In this document: positions 37,980 to 50,744 of the stretch, in pieces
How the letters are laid out: every line of letters begins with the position of its first letter
How positions within the stretch are numbered: the first letter of the stretch is position 1
From: Serilophus lunatus
Taxonomy: Eukaryota; Chordata; Aves; Passeriformes; Eurylaimidae
Assembly (NCBI GenBank): GCA_013399895.1
Contig: VXBA01002681.1
Location: 1 to 64,000, forward strand
Direction of reading: 5' to 3'
DNA length: 64,000 nt
Translations under genes and position numbers: made by a program
The notes under the pieces: generated by a model
What the model saw: the letters and a program-made list of their open reading frames with translations, nothing else
The model's database searches: none
Told to the model about the DNA's origin: nothing

Positions 37980-40900
37980 GCCTGAAAACTTTCAAGAACA
38001 ATCAGATTAAAACAGAGCGAAACTGTCTGGATGATGGGAATGGTACCAGTCAGCTCAAAAATGTTTTCTGAAGTAGAATCACAGGCTAAGTACACTTCAA
38101 ATGAGAAGGACAAAGCTGATTTTTCAAAATGTATTGTACCTTATAGGCAAGTATTTTAATGGTGCACCAAATGCAGACTTACAGGCTTCACGACCGGGCA
38201 TGATTATGAGCATGCTCGAAGAGAGGAAAAAGGATCCACTGCATATGGGAGGGATGTCATGCTCTGCCTGGGGCAGTGGAAACCTATCTCCCTCTTTCTA
38301 AGGGAACAAGAACTCTGCATGAGGGTCTCACATTTTATTCTAGAAGAGTTTTATTGCAGGGACTACAATTTCTAGCACATCATGTTCTGATCAAACTACA
38401 TTTAAGCCTCTAGTATCTGATGGAGCACAGCATTCTCAAAGATGTAATTTCCACCCTCCACAAGCAGGAAGGTGGAAACCACCCACACACCAGGTAATTT
38501 TAGGGGTGTTGTGTGTATTTGCTCCCACAAATGTAAATTGAAAATTCTGTTATTACTGGGTCAGGAGGGGAGGAGGAGGGGAGCTCCCAGGCTTCCCCCA
38601 CCAATGCAAGGAGGAATGCCAAGTCCCTACTGGCCATAGAAGCAGACCATTCTCACATTCCAGAACTACAATGACTGGGTGCAGGACTGCTTGACAGGCA
38701 CCATTTGTATGCCATCCCCATCTCCCAAATAATCAACTTACCTCTTAGTGCTTTTCCCCAATAGTCCCAGGTTTGATACATCTGTACCCAAATCTTTACT
38801 TCTGATACTTCTAATAAAAATTATGACTCCACATACTAACTGACATCCCAGCAGGGCTCCGGTTACTCTCTAACTTGTTGCGTTTTCTGTAGCTGAAAGA
38901 CGCCTGGAGCCCTGGTGTCTGTTATAGACCAAGCTACATATAGGCATAGGAGTTGTGACAGCATGACATGGCAGAGGTGTGGTGGTTGTCATCATGTGGA
39001 ATGAAGCCCCTCAGGTACTCTGTGGAGAGATGCAGGAAGTTTGACAGCTGCTACTTCAGCCCAGCATTGTGCTTCAGCAAGTGAAAAAACACGTAGTGTA
39101 GGCATATCCTAACAGAGTTTAGACACTGGTCACACCCCTCACAGCCTGTGCCTTGATCTTAACAGTCCTATTGATTATTTTTGCAACCAAAACATTCTTT
39201 TTTGTCCTTTTAGTTAAACATACATAGCTATCACAGGACAGATCATATATTTCATGCTCTTCAGTTAAAAATTTTCTTTGTCCTCAGACAAAATATTTGC
39301 TAGTCCAAGATCAAAAGAATTTCTCTTTACACTTTCTTATATCAGCAAATTTATGTGAATGGACTGTTGAGTTGTTAACAGGGCGTCTCCACAATGTACC
39401 ATATTGCAGTGTTATTCCCATTAGCCTGCACTACCATCTCCAACAGCTTGGAGACCATGATCTATCATTTTGTTTGTACAGTTTCATAAAACAACAAGCA
39501 AAGAAACCCCACACCTCCAACAAAGTTTATTTTTTGTTTAAATGAAACAAGAGTCACATATCTCTTCCTCTTGCCTTCTCCTTTGCTTCTTCATGAAAAA
39601 AAGAAGGATTTTTTCTCATAACACAGAAAAATTTTACCTCTTACTTAGGAACATATAATGAGAAAGAAGCACAAGGAAAGGTATTTCTTAAAGAGAAAAA
39701 TTCAGCTTAACCTAGAATGCTTAAATCGTACTCCTAAAGACATCAATATTATTCACACGTTTTATTGTGTGTGGATGCATTTCCTTTCAGTGTAATAATT
39801 CTGTTTCCTGAGTTCAGGCTGTCAGGTGTTTGGCAAAATATTTCGTAATGGTTCTGTCTATCCCTTAAACACCTGATGCACACTCTTATTCCTATCTCAT
39901 TTTTAGGCAGTCTTTTAGCTGCTGAAATCCTGCCGTTCTTTTCTTGTGTTTTCTCCCTTTCTTACCTTTCTTCTATTTGATGTCTGTCCTCCTCACCTTC
40001 CTCTGCCTCTTTTGCACCTCCATTAATCTAATTTGTAACTGACAGGGAAGGTCCAAGAAGGACAACTTTTTTATTCTGCTTGAATAAGGACTCTTGTAGG
40101 TCTGGTAGTAGCACTGAGCTATGGGGATAAAGGAAATAACACACCCCAGTATAAGCAATAGGTTGTCAAACCATCAGCCCATCCAACAGAAATAGCAGCA
40201 GAAGCACAAAAGAAGCAGAAGCACCCTTTTCCTGAAGTTGTGCTGTCTTTTCCTACATTAGAGAGTTACAAACTCCTTTTCCCAGTGTCACCATGAGCAC
40301 ATGAGCAACAGTTGCAGACCCCAGCAGGAACTGCAGCTCCTGGCTCTGTGCTGGGCTCTCTGAAAGACAGATGGAGCAACACAGTCCTTGTGCTTTGGAA
40401 AACCTGACTTTGACACTTTACGCAGTCTGTACCATAAGTACATTGAATTGTGCACAAATAAACATGTTTTTCCGGACTTTATAAACTGACTGCATTTTTA
40501 AGCTGTTCACAAAGTCTTGGCTCAATTCCCTTTTGCTTGCTCTTATGAAAATGTTTAAAAAATATTTTTTTTGACCCTGAGGCTTAAGACCTTGAGGAAG
40601 GGGAAGCTGTTTTTCTAAATGCAGAGCTTATCCTGAAGAATCAAATGAAGCATAACTTTGACAAATTAACTTGACTTTACATCTTTAAGATGAGAGGGAA
40701 GGGGAGGTCACCTCTTGAGAATCAAGCAAATGAAACCATAATCCAGTGAATTCACCTCTGGACAAGTAACTTTGCATTGTATTATATCTTCTGGTTGGTA
40801 GCCATTTGACCTTCCTTGAGACATTTTATTTTCATATCCCTCTTTTTTTCTGAGCCCAACAGCTTGTTATTGAATAAATCACTGGAGGCTAAAGAAAAAC

Positions 40901-42090
40901 TTTAGCTGCTAACTCAGAAACATATTAGATGTGCCTTCTTGGATATACTGTTTCCACCATATCCACCACAGATAGATGAATACTTATGTTGCCTGTGCCT
41001 AATCCATTTGAGGTAGCTCACTTGCTTTGGAATAATCACTTTCTGCAGCCCTAGTCACACATTTGGGAATTCCTTGCCCTTTTCTCACCAAGTAGCTGTG
41101 AAAAACACCACAAATTTCTTACAAATTGTTTTTTTCTTCCTTAGGCACAGTTTTTAAAATGACAGGGTTGAGAAGAATGAATAGGGGTAACTGTTCTTTC
41201 CACCTCTAGTCTGCTCATTTTAAATTGGAGCTCATAATTCAGGAAAGCAATTAAGCACATGTTTAACTTCCACTGTGTTTTATGTACCCTGACTGTCACA
41301 GTAATACTCATATAAGATTAAGCACATGTTCTAGTTGCAAGATTGCACCAGGGGACTTCATAGCCAGTGTAATGTGAAGTATTTGAACTCTTGCTGTTTT
41401 TCTGGATGGACAGGATGAGTCACAAACAGAAACTCCTTTATTAGTTGTCATTTTTGTGTGTATATATGTGTGCAACATGCTAAATATCATTTTATTGCCA
41501 TATATTCTTCAGCAGCCAGATACAATCTATCAATTTCTGGAGACTGAGAAAGGCATTTCACACTCCTTAAGTGTCACAGTCTAAATGAGACAAATATAAA
41601 ATGATGAACAAAGAAGAGTTAAGGAAAAGGGTGATAAACCCCATAAAAATAAATTAGGACATACTGTTGTCAGAATGATAAATTGTAAACACTTAAACAA
41701 AAGCAGGCATTTGAGTGTTGTCTCTTTTTTTTTTCTTAATTAGATCTGCATGTTTATGCTCCCGTGCATCTTTTATGTATGTGTATTTCAACCAAAAGGA
41801 AATTGTCATGGAAAATACATAGTTCAAATGATTTCTTGCAGGGTTTTTTTCTATGAAAAAACTACCACTGCATTTTTCCACCCTTTAAAAAACATTTCTA
41901 TCTAAGTTGCCAATGAACTGAAATGCTTTCAATTTTCAATAATGAGGAGTAAACAGGTGGCTGGGAGTGGAGGTGTAACACATAATTCTCCAAACTACTT
42001 TAGATTTTTTAAATGCAGTAAAGGTGCTTTATTCCTGCATATTGTTTAAAGGAAGGCTGTTTCCCAAAGAGGAACATAATTTTTTATCTA
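37980..42090. other. Non-coding stretch, nothing recognised
   Basis: Unique-looking DNA. The part at 38560-38700 is somewhat GC-richer but has no recognisable element. Confidence 0.5.
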
Positions 42091-42415
42091 TGAGAAAGTC
42101 AGGGAGGAGAAGAATGTTTAGTATAAAGCAGAAAAGTGGCGGTGGAGGAAGGGATGAGGAAGTGGGAGGAGGACTGAGAGAAGAGAATAGAGATGTCTGA
42201 AATGTTGATGCTGTTCCAGTGCAAGGGACCAGCAAGAAAAGTGCCAGGAAAAGGACAAAAATAAAAGGAAGAGAAATGAGAGGGAGTACAAGAGCGAGTA
42301 AAGAGCTGTGCAGAATGGTTGAGAAGATATAGAGGAAGAGGGATCTTATAAAAATGGCACAGAGAGTGGAAGCAAGGTACAAAGGTGCAGCTGGAGCAGT
42401 GGGAAAAAGATAATA
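42091..42415. repeat. Purine-rich strand segment
   Basis: The plus strand is dominated by A and G for over 300 bp (words such as GGGAGGAGAAGAA, GGAGGAAGGGATGAGG and GAGAAGAGAATAGAG). The minus-strand frames of 117 and 112 codons over it are low-complexity Ser/Pro/Leu/Phe translations of CT-rich DNA and overlap one another in two frames, so I do not call them genes. Confidence 0.75.
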
Positions 42416-43013
42416 TTGTAGTTGTCAAAACCTGCAAAGATGAAGAGCAAAAAATTAGTTAATGAGATGATAATGATGTAGCACAGATGAGACACAACCA
42501 TCATTGTCTCCAAATGTTTTATTGGTTTTCTGTCTAAAAAGAAGGCAGATTTTGGGGCTCACTGTTTCAGCTCACTGGAAGTAGGGAAACTCAGGGTGGA
42601 ATGAAAGGGTCTCTTGCAGCAAGGTGAAGCAGGGATGGAGCAGGACCCGGTACATTAAACAAGACACAAACTGTAGTGGAAAATCCCCTTGGTCTGGCTA
42701 AGGTGGAGCTGAAATACGGCACAGAAGGTCCTCTTGCCTAAGACTGAGGTCAGACTCTCCCCAGGATGTGCTGAAGCTGTGATATACATCTGTGCTGAGA
42801 AACGCTTGTGGCTTGCACATCGGCATGGTTTGAGTAACTAAATTACTGCTACCTTTGCTCTGCTGTCTTTAGAGACAGCTGTTGACCTGCTGGGCTGGCA
42901 TCTTCTGTGAACCCTAACAGGGTAGGAAGACTATAAAAAAGAGTTACAGCTCATGGACTATTCTGTCTCCCCCAGGAAGGCACCTCTGGGGCCAGTGTAC
43001 TGAACTGGAAGCC
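42416..43013. other. Non-coding stretch, nothing recognised
   Basis: No long frame and no repeat family was recognised between the purine-rich segment and the small hairpin at 43014. Confidence 0.5.
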
Positions 43014-43055
43014 TTTGATTAAATGTGGCCAACAGCCACATTTGATTAAATGTGG
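43014..43055. repeat. 15-bp direct repeat wrapped around a 9-bp-stem hairpin
   Basis: TTTGATTAAATGTGG occurs at 43014-43028 and again at 43041-43055. Between and overlapping them, AAATGTGGC (43021-43029) and GCCACATTT (43035-43043) form a perfect 9-bp stem with the loop CAACA. Confidence 0.9.
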
Positions 43056-46000
43056 GAACAGTGATTTTAATAAACAATTAAATCCAGTCTCTCCAGCACA
43101 TTCAGGTAAATTGCTGGTAGAATACTTGGAAAAGGTGGTGAAAAAGCTTCAAATTCTGAGCTGGTCTGGGTCTAGGTTGTGAAAACCAACCCTTTCACAT
43201 CAAAGAAGATGTGTCAATCATCAAAGTATGCCTGAGAACAGACATTTTGCATATCCAGATCTCGATTTTGCACCTCAGTTTTCATTCTTAAAGGAAGTGA
43301 TCTGAATTATTATCATCATTAACAATGGATGCAAACACTTCTATCATGGCAGCATTTTATACATAGAGCCATATGAAATTATGTAGGTCACATCTTCCTT
43401 GTAACCTGTGGAAGAAAAGCCAAAGCTTTATCTGAGACAGACAAAGGGTGAAGGGAAGAGTCAAGGCTCTCACATGTCACCCCACCATGGTCCCCATTGC
43501 AATATTTTTCCAGGTTCTTGAAAGTGCTGGAAAGGGGATGGCAAACTGAAAAGAATGGACTGAATAATTAAATTGAAGCAGATTTCTCAGGAGAAAATAA
43601 TAATAAATATTTCCAGTCTCATCTGACAAATGAAGGAGTTCAGAGCTGTTAGAGCGATTACTAACACAGCTGCATCTCCAGTTCCAATGCATTTCCTCTC
43701 AGATAACCAATATCCATCATATTTCTACATCTGGCTGTGCCAGCAAGTACAGAAGTTTTATACTTGCTTAGGAGAATATGCAATGCAGAGACATAGCCAT
43801 GTACATTTCAAATGCTTTCTCCCTGACAAGACCCAGTTGCTGCCTCTTACTGCCAAAGGAAGCTGCAGGTTTATTGTGGCAAGTTGTACTGAACGTGCTC
43901 TACAGCTGAAACCCACTTAATAAGCACAGGTCAGACCTAATCCCTGGCCACTCACAGAGTTGAGAGAAGGAATTGCTGCCTCACTGCCACCCATACATGA
44001 GAAGATTTGTTGCAGCTGTGTTCCCAGAAAGCCAGTGATCCGCCCCACTGAGACTAAGGCTCTCTCCCACCCCCTGCATGACATCTCTGATGCCCACTGG
44101 CTCCTTCCAGGCAGCTTCACAAAAAGAAGTTGGATTTAACTCTTTTCCAATTTAGAACACAGAATGAGACAATATCTGGTGGCAGTAGACTCATAGGACT
44201 TGGGAAATTGTAAGGAAGTTTTGTGTGCGGAGAAAGTGCCGGGAAAAGTAGGAATGTAAAAAAACAAACATACAATTAAAAACTGCTTTTTACCTTCAAT
44301 TTGATCTTTCACACTCAGGCTTATTAAGACTTCCAGCTGCCCTGAAACGACCCGTGAAGTCCTGTCTCAAACTGGCCAGAAGCATAGAAAAAGAAAAAAA
44401 AAAAATCAGAAAGAGCAATCACTCCTGTTGCAACTGCAACGAGACCTGATGTGAGGGAATTGAGGGGCTTATTAGAACCTGCAAACCTGTCAGGAACCAG
44501 TTTTTCCCTTTGGTAATTAAGTATGAAAGGAAGGAAGAGGATCTGAATCACAAATGTGGATCAAAGAGATAGTCTGAAGTGTCTATCAAAAGTCATTAAA
44601 TATTTGTCTTCTATAGAGAACACAACAGTGGAATAATTGTTACGCTGGGACACCAGGAGAAGCTGAGTGAAGGCTTGTTCCTGTGAGAGGTCTTGAGGCT
44701 TTTTTACACAAAGAGTTTGGTACTCTGTAATGACTTTAATCAAACTCCTGATTCTAAAAACACAGCAGAAAAGCAAGCAAGGCTCTGCACCATGTATTTA
44801 CTGTCAAGGCAAAACATAGCTGGGGACTGGTGACAAACCTTTTGAGAGTGACTTGCTAACCTTCACCACCCATTCTCAATTTCCCAATTTTCCTCAGACT
44901 GCCATTCTTAGAGGTGAAAGCACTTGAAATTGGTTTCTAGCAGTGGTCCTTTGTTACTTTCAGCTAATCTGAGGTTTCTCTGCTGTTGAAGGGGGGGGTC
45001 TCATCCTCATTACCATCTCTCGTTGGTTTCATGTATCAGAGCAGTAAACTGGGATTTTTGCACCCCTTCTCAGTCACTTTATTTCATTTCATCTCTTTTG
45101 ACCTTATTCACACAACGCGAATATGGGGAGGACTCAGACATAATTCAGCAAATTGGAGTTGCATCTCTATGAACTGTCACACAGCAAGTTAAAGTCATCC
45201 CTTTTGGACCTGAGGCATAGGTGGTACACCTACATGGCATTGCTTCATCTCTGCCATTCATGAACAGTGTTGTCAGAATGAGGGAATTTGGAAAACAAGC
45301 TATAAAGTATAATATAAATACATGAAAGCAGATGTCTCTCTGCAGTGTTATACAAACTGAGCTGGATCATGAAGGCTCTCCTTCAGCCAGGTGGGTATGG
45401 AGGGAAGAAATGGGATAACTGGAAGCGCTTTAAAGGAAACAGGTGCTTCCACTTTATTCTGGATTTTCTGAAGTGAACAGCTGACTGTTTTCTTCCCTTC
45501 AGCTCTCCCTGGACATTCACTGCTCCTCACTGAAGTTACAAGCCAGCAACTCAGTAGACAGTTACTTGCTTGTGCAGTGAGGAGCATCTTGGTGCTTGAA
45601 GTCCTTCCATGTAGTTGGAAGGTTTTTTTAGAAATAAGTCAAGATGGAGCAAAGTGTTGAAAGTGCAAATATTTCTGATTATGCCAGATTTTGCTTTATC
45701 ATATCAATTTTGTCTCATTTTCTTAGATGAATGTTCTCTTTCAAATAGCATCAGACCTGGATATAATAAGAAAATATCGTAAAATAAATGCTTTTCCCCC
45801 TTCACACTGCCTGGTGGCCTAAGATATTCAGACTCCTGAAGAAGGTCTTAGTGTTGTAATTTTGAAAATGCACATCTGGCTATCTTTAGATAAGGGTAAT
45901 GCATATAAAAGCTCCATAATTATGTAGTTTCCTTAACTTAGTTGTCAGGATGTGTAAAAGTAATAACATTGCAAAAAAAGAAAAAGGCACAAAACCCTAC

Positions 46001-47334
46001 CAAACAACATAAAATAGATTATAAATTTATTTTAACACTGCTATGTCCTCCTACTCCTGCTTACAAGCACTCAAACTGCACAACCAACAAATTTACTAGT
46101 TACAGTGAAAAAATGAGGGTCTGATTCACTCCTTATTTTTGAGTAAGGTTTGCTGAAACCAGTCAACCCACTCTGGAATAAATGGCAGGTGAATCAGTCC
46201 TGCAAGGTTAGAACTATAAAATTTCCTTTAGGCAAAGTGTTGTTCTAAAGAGGACATATGACTTTATGGCGTATATATGTGCACACAGCTGCATTGGAGT
46301 AGTCTATCTTTTAGAGGGTCTTAAGAGAATCATTTCAGACACAGAGATTCCAAACTGTTCTGCCCAAGCTGCTCAGATTATTTCCACAGAGATCCAAACT
46401 CCAAGACAGAGCTCAAATCCAGACTCAGCTTTGACACCACCATAGTCCCATGCTCAAATACAAACAGAGGCTGAGTTCCTGAATACCTTGGGACAGGAAA
46501 ACTTGGGACTTCTGAACTCAGCATTTCCTAAGCAGATCCTGAGTGCCTCACATTGAGGAATGAAGAGGCAAATAGCCAGCAAGGCATATGGAAATGACAA
46601 AATACCTTGGACTTCTCATGTTTGAGCTAATTCTTAAGGAGTGTCTTTATCCCATAGTACCAGCATAACCTCAGAGCTAGTCAGCAGAGACAAGCCTGCC
46701 CAGGCCCCACATTCCATTTTTGAGTGCTGTGTTGCTAGAAATAGGCAATTACAGGTCTGGGAATTTAGTAAAGAGCTACAGTCAGAAGTTATAAAGTCTT
46801 TTAAAAACTATATCAAAGTAACAAAAGAGATGCAAATATTTTACCTTGTCTAAACAATAATTAAAGGGAAATGTGACATTTTACAGTAAACTGTAGAGAT
46901 TAAAAAGCATTTTATTCATCTCAGGCTTTGCATCAATTTTCAGCTACACAGCTTCTTTATACCATCTGGCCTCAGAAAGCAGAGGAAGAAGGACAGCTAA
47001 GGAAAAACATTTGTATTTAAGATGCTGTAGCTGGAGGGTGTATGTACAGCACTGGATTCTGTTAGGACTGTATCTTTCTCTCCAAGGAACTTTGAAGTTC
47101 TCTGCATCTGCAGCAGGCAAGAATGTATAAACAGGTTTTAGTTGTCTTTTAATTTTAGATTATCCAGCTGTATCATCCTTTTACTGTTCCAGTGGTAAGC
47201 AATGAGGGAAATAACATTTTATATCCAGTTTAAGAGATGTTAATGTTCATTGACAAACTTTTCCTGGCTAACTCAATGGATACCCCAGAGCTGGTTACCA
47301 AGTTGATCCTTGGAGAGTTTAGTAATTAAGCTAT
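43056..47334. other. Non-coding stretch, nothing recognised
   Basis: Frames below 100 codons, no recognised repeat family. The last five bases before the LTR (47335-47339) are its target-site copy and are listed with the LTR. Confidence 0.5.
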
Positions 47335-47339
47335 GAATC
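47335..47339. repeat. Left target-site duplication, GAATC
   Basis: GAATC directly precedes the LTR start and is repeated exactly at 48475-48479. Confidence 0.85.
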
Positions 47340-47522
47340 TCTATTGGGTGTCCTGAGGCCAAGTTTTGGTAGCATCCGGGGGGCTGAGGGGGAGGCTTCT
47401 TCGAGAAGTTGCTGGAAGTTTCCCCCATGTCCAGCAGAGCCGATGCCAGCCAGCTCCAGGCTGGGCCCACTGCTGACCAAGGCCAGGCCCATCAGCAGTT
47501 GAAGGAACGCCTCTGTGATAAC

Positions 47523-47531
47523 ATATTTAAG
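47523..47531 (+). promoter_or_regulatory. TATA-like element of the LTR
   Basis: ATATTTAAG lies 184 bp into the LTR and is conserved at the matching place in the other copy. It is a candidate core promoter by position and composition only. Confidence 0.35.
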
Positions 47532-47689
47532 AAGGAAGGGAAAAAAAATTAGTTTAAATGAAGATGGCTGCTGGAGAGGAGCAGAGTGAGAACTTGAGAA
47601 CAACAACACAGACACCAAGGTCAGTGGAGAAGGAGGGGGAGGAGATGCTCCAGGCACTGGAGCTGAGATCCAGCTGCAGCCCATGGGGA

Positions 47690-48082
47690 AGACCATGGTG
47701 AAGCAGCTGTGCCCCTGCAGCCCATGGAGGACCACAGGAGTGCAGAGATCCACCTGCAGCCCCTGGAGGAGCTCACGCTGGAGCAGGTGGATGTCAGAGG
47801 GAGGTTGTGGCCCCAAGGGAGGCCCATGGTAGAGCCAGGTCCTGGCAGGGACCTGTGGCCCATGGGGAGAGGAGCCCACGCTGGAGCAGGATTCTCCTGA
47901 TAGGACTTGTGGTCTATGGAGGACCAACGCTGGAGCAGCTGCACCTGAAGAACTGCACTCTGTGGAATGTGACCCATGTGGCAGCAGTGTCTGAAGAGCT
48001 GCTGTCCGTGGGATGGACTCTCACCGGAGCAGTTCATGAGAGAGATTGTGTCCTGTGAGAGAGACTCACACCGGAGCAGTTT
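47690..48082 (+). repeat. LTR-internal minisatellite, about 49-bp period
   Basis: The core ACGCTGGAGCAG or ACCGGAGCAG recurs at 47775, 47878, 47927, 48023 and 48070. Decayed cores lie between them (about 47825 and 47975), and earlier weak ones near 47694 and 47735. Spacing is close to 49 bp or twice that. Each unit also carries a CCCATGG/GTGGGA-type block. Seven to nine units are visible. Confidence 0.8.
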
Positions 48083-48282
48083 GTGAACTGTCTCTCGTGG
48101 GAGGGACCCCACGGGAATGTACTGGAAGGACTCCTCCCTAAGCAGTGGCTGGGAACAACAACAGACCATAACCCCCCTCCCTGTCTCCCTGCACCGCTGG
48201 GGGAGAGAAGGTTGAACATGAAGGAGGAGGGGGGAAAAGTCTCTCTTATTTTTTCTCACTCTTTAGCTCTGATTCTGTTAGT

Positions 48283-48288
48283 AATAAA
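48283..48288 (+). promoter_or_regulatory. LTR poly(A) signal AATAAA
   Basis: AATAAA lies in GTTAGTAATAAATTTGAC, about 190 bp before the LTR 3' end, and is matched in the inverse copy. Confidence 0.6.
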
Positions 48289-48474
48289 TTTGACTATTAT
48301 CCCACATGGAGTCTCTTTTGCCTGTGACGGTGATTAGTGAGGAATCTTTTATGGTCCTTATCTCAACTTGTGATACCTTTCATTATTTTTTTTCTCCTCT
48401 GCTGTGTTGCAGGGGGGAGTGAGAGAGTGGCTGTAGTTGGGCCCCTGGCATCCAGCCTGGGTTAAACCATTACA

Positions 48475-48479
48475 GAATC
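48475..48479. repeat. Right target-site duplication, GAATC
   Basis: Exact repeat of 47335-47339, directly after the terminal TTACA of the LTR. Confidence 0.85.
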
Positions 48480-50744
48480 CTGAAAAAAACCCCATCGCTT
48501 TCAACAGCTGAGAAAACTGATTTGGTTTCACTTTTCAAAAGTCATAAAAAAGATGCTTCTATTCAAGTTCTCATTATCATCACATAATTCTAAACATCCA
48601 GGTTTGATGTCATCTGATGTGCTTTAATATGTTGAAGACATCACCAAAGGTTGGTAGACATGACACAGGATCAGTGTGAGACCTGCACCCTTCCCAGGAG
48701 TGTCTGGAGGCCAAGTGGGGTAGAGCATCTCAGATGTCTGTATGTGGGCAAATGAACAGAGTCCTCAGTGGTGACCTGTGAGATATTCAAGTGACAACCA
48801 GCAGGCACCTACTTCATGGGGAGCTGGACTGGTCTCCTGCATCCACTGACTAGCACACTTGTGGTTTGTTTCTGTTCTCTGTACACAGTGTTTGAAATGC
48901 CTTCAGGTATCCCACCTGGTCTCCAGATGCATTTTTGGAAGGCAGGAATCTACTATGTGTATTCGGTCATATTAGCCCTGAATAAGTGATTTGGATAGCT
49001 GGTCCATAGGATCAAAAAATTGCTGGTTGGATTTTACTGCACTGTGGTGCATATACTGCTTAGGAGTCCACCAACCCTTTCTGTAGGTGTTTTGGGAATC
49101 CACACCTCTGAAAAGGGAATCCATCCCCTTTGGAAAGTTTGTGTCTTAATATGCATGCTGCTCAGACACATACAGCTGTTGCCTCTGGATTCTTGTTGGA
49201 ATGGCTTTCATGAAAGAAGAAAGAAGAAATACCCAGAGCTAAAGAAGCTGATGGGCATGACCTATGAAATTACTTCAAATGCTTCTTGTTCTCAGATTTT
49301 GGGGTTACACTTGCAAGATATCAGAGGAAGGGACTAGATCATTCTTATTCAAGTAAGTGAAAAGCACAAACATTAATAGTCAAGAGGGAAATAATAGAAT
49401 GAAGATCGTGACACAGAAAGTGCTTAAAATGATGTATATTAAAAAAACTCTCCATACCAAGATTATTTGGTATACAAGCTGGCACAGATCTATTAACTTC
49501 TGCACAATAGTCCCATTTTATGGGAAGACATGGCATGTAAAATTCAGTATATTTAGCCTTGAATGGGAAAGTGTGGGGGAGGGTTTGTCCCTCCACAAGG
49601 TCTAGAAGTAAAGACATTTCACATTTCAGCACCGTAGAATCACAGCATGCCGCTCACACATACTAATTCACAGCACTTTACAAATTGTAAAGGCATTTCA
49701 GTTGTCAAGATAATAGGAAAAAAAAAGAGATACTAGCGATCTTGAGATAAAAGAAACACTATGCAGAAGAAATTGATAAGAAATATTTAAATTTTGCAGA
49801 TACAATCAAGAACCTGTGATGAGATATTTGTTTTAAAATGGCCTTCATGTAGCAGAAAATGAATTCACAAAGAAAGTGTGTTCATGGAGACATTTATCCC
49901 TTCTGCTTTGGGCAATATACCCAAAATTGAAATACTCAGAAATTGTTGTCAGTTACTGAGAAATCTAAATTCCTCATGTGACTTAATTGTCTGACAGTAA
50001 ATTATCTAAACATATAATTTTCTGCTGGTGGCATAGAGACAGCTGGTCATGCCTTGGTGACATCAGTATGTTGGATAATCTACACAGAAGCTTTTTGAAA
50101 CTTTGTGATAGGAAGGATCTCCCAATATTTTAGGTTACTGTCATCACTGTTCCTATAGGAAGGCTGGCTTTGAAGCTCCTTCTTCCATCCAAAAATGTTG
50201 TAAACAATTCTATAGTTCACAGCATACATTTTCTTGTGGGGTATCACTCTGTGGTTTTAAAACATCTTTCTAAATCTTTATATAGCTATTTTGTTTCTGC
50301 CTTCACAGCAAACAACCATGACATTTACAGCAAAATCATATAGGTTATGTATGCATTGTGGCTTAACTGGATACACTAGGGTCACGATGAGATTTGGACT
50401 TTTGTTTCTAATTAACGTAATTAGTAATCTGTAGACTGGGAATAATCTAAGCATTTTGAAGGCAAGTAATTTTTAAGTATGTAATATCTACTGTTACTTT
50501 GGACTTTGCTAATTTGTTTGGCTGTAAGTCTGACATTTACAAGTGTTTGAAGTTTTCGGGTCATCTCTCCCCAAAATCAATGAAAAAAGCTCCAAAATGA
50601 GTCTTAAAAATTCATTGGCATTTTCTCATACAAACCACAAATACAGTTGTCCCTTTGTGTGGTTTAAACCTTTTAAGCCATAAAGCTTATGACTACAGGG
50701 TTTGCTGTAGGAGAAAATGGTTCATGATTTTAAAACAGTTCATA
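48480..50744. other. Non-coding stretch, nothing recognised
   Basis: The frames at 49020-49337 (105 codons) and 49345-49632 are short and unrecognised. No repeat family seen. Confidence 0.5.

Larger units (their letters stand above)
47340..48474 (+). mobile_element. Complete ERVL-like solo LTR
   Basis: This 1135-bp LTR starts TCTATTGGGTGTCC (canonical TGTATTGG with one change) and ends GGGTTAAACCATTACA. It is flanked by identical 5-bp copies of GAATC. A 5-bp duplication is typical of class III (ERVL) elements, whereas class II usually gives 6 and class I usually 4. A TATA-like ATATTTAAG lies at 47523-47531 and AATAAA at 48283-48288, both conserved in the inverse copy at 23563-24489. A roughly 49-bp minisatellite fills 47690-48082. 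No internal retroviral sequence remains, so it arose by LTR-LTR recombination. The long minus-strand frames over it (198 and 212 codons) are LTR sequence. Confidence 0.93.

Noticed and set aside
42029..42437. Minus-strand frames of 117 and 112 codons
   Set aside because: Low-complexity translation of a CT-rich strand, in two overlapping frames.
47331..48259. Minus-strand frames of 198 and 212 codons
   Set aside because: They lie wholly on the antisense of the ERVL-like LTR, overlap each other in different frames, and their repeated peptide words come from the LTR minisatellite.
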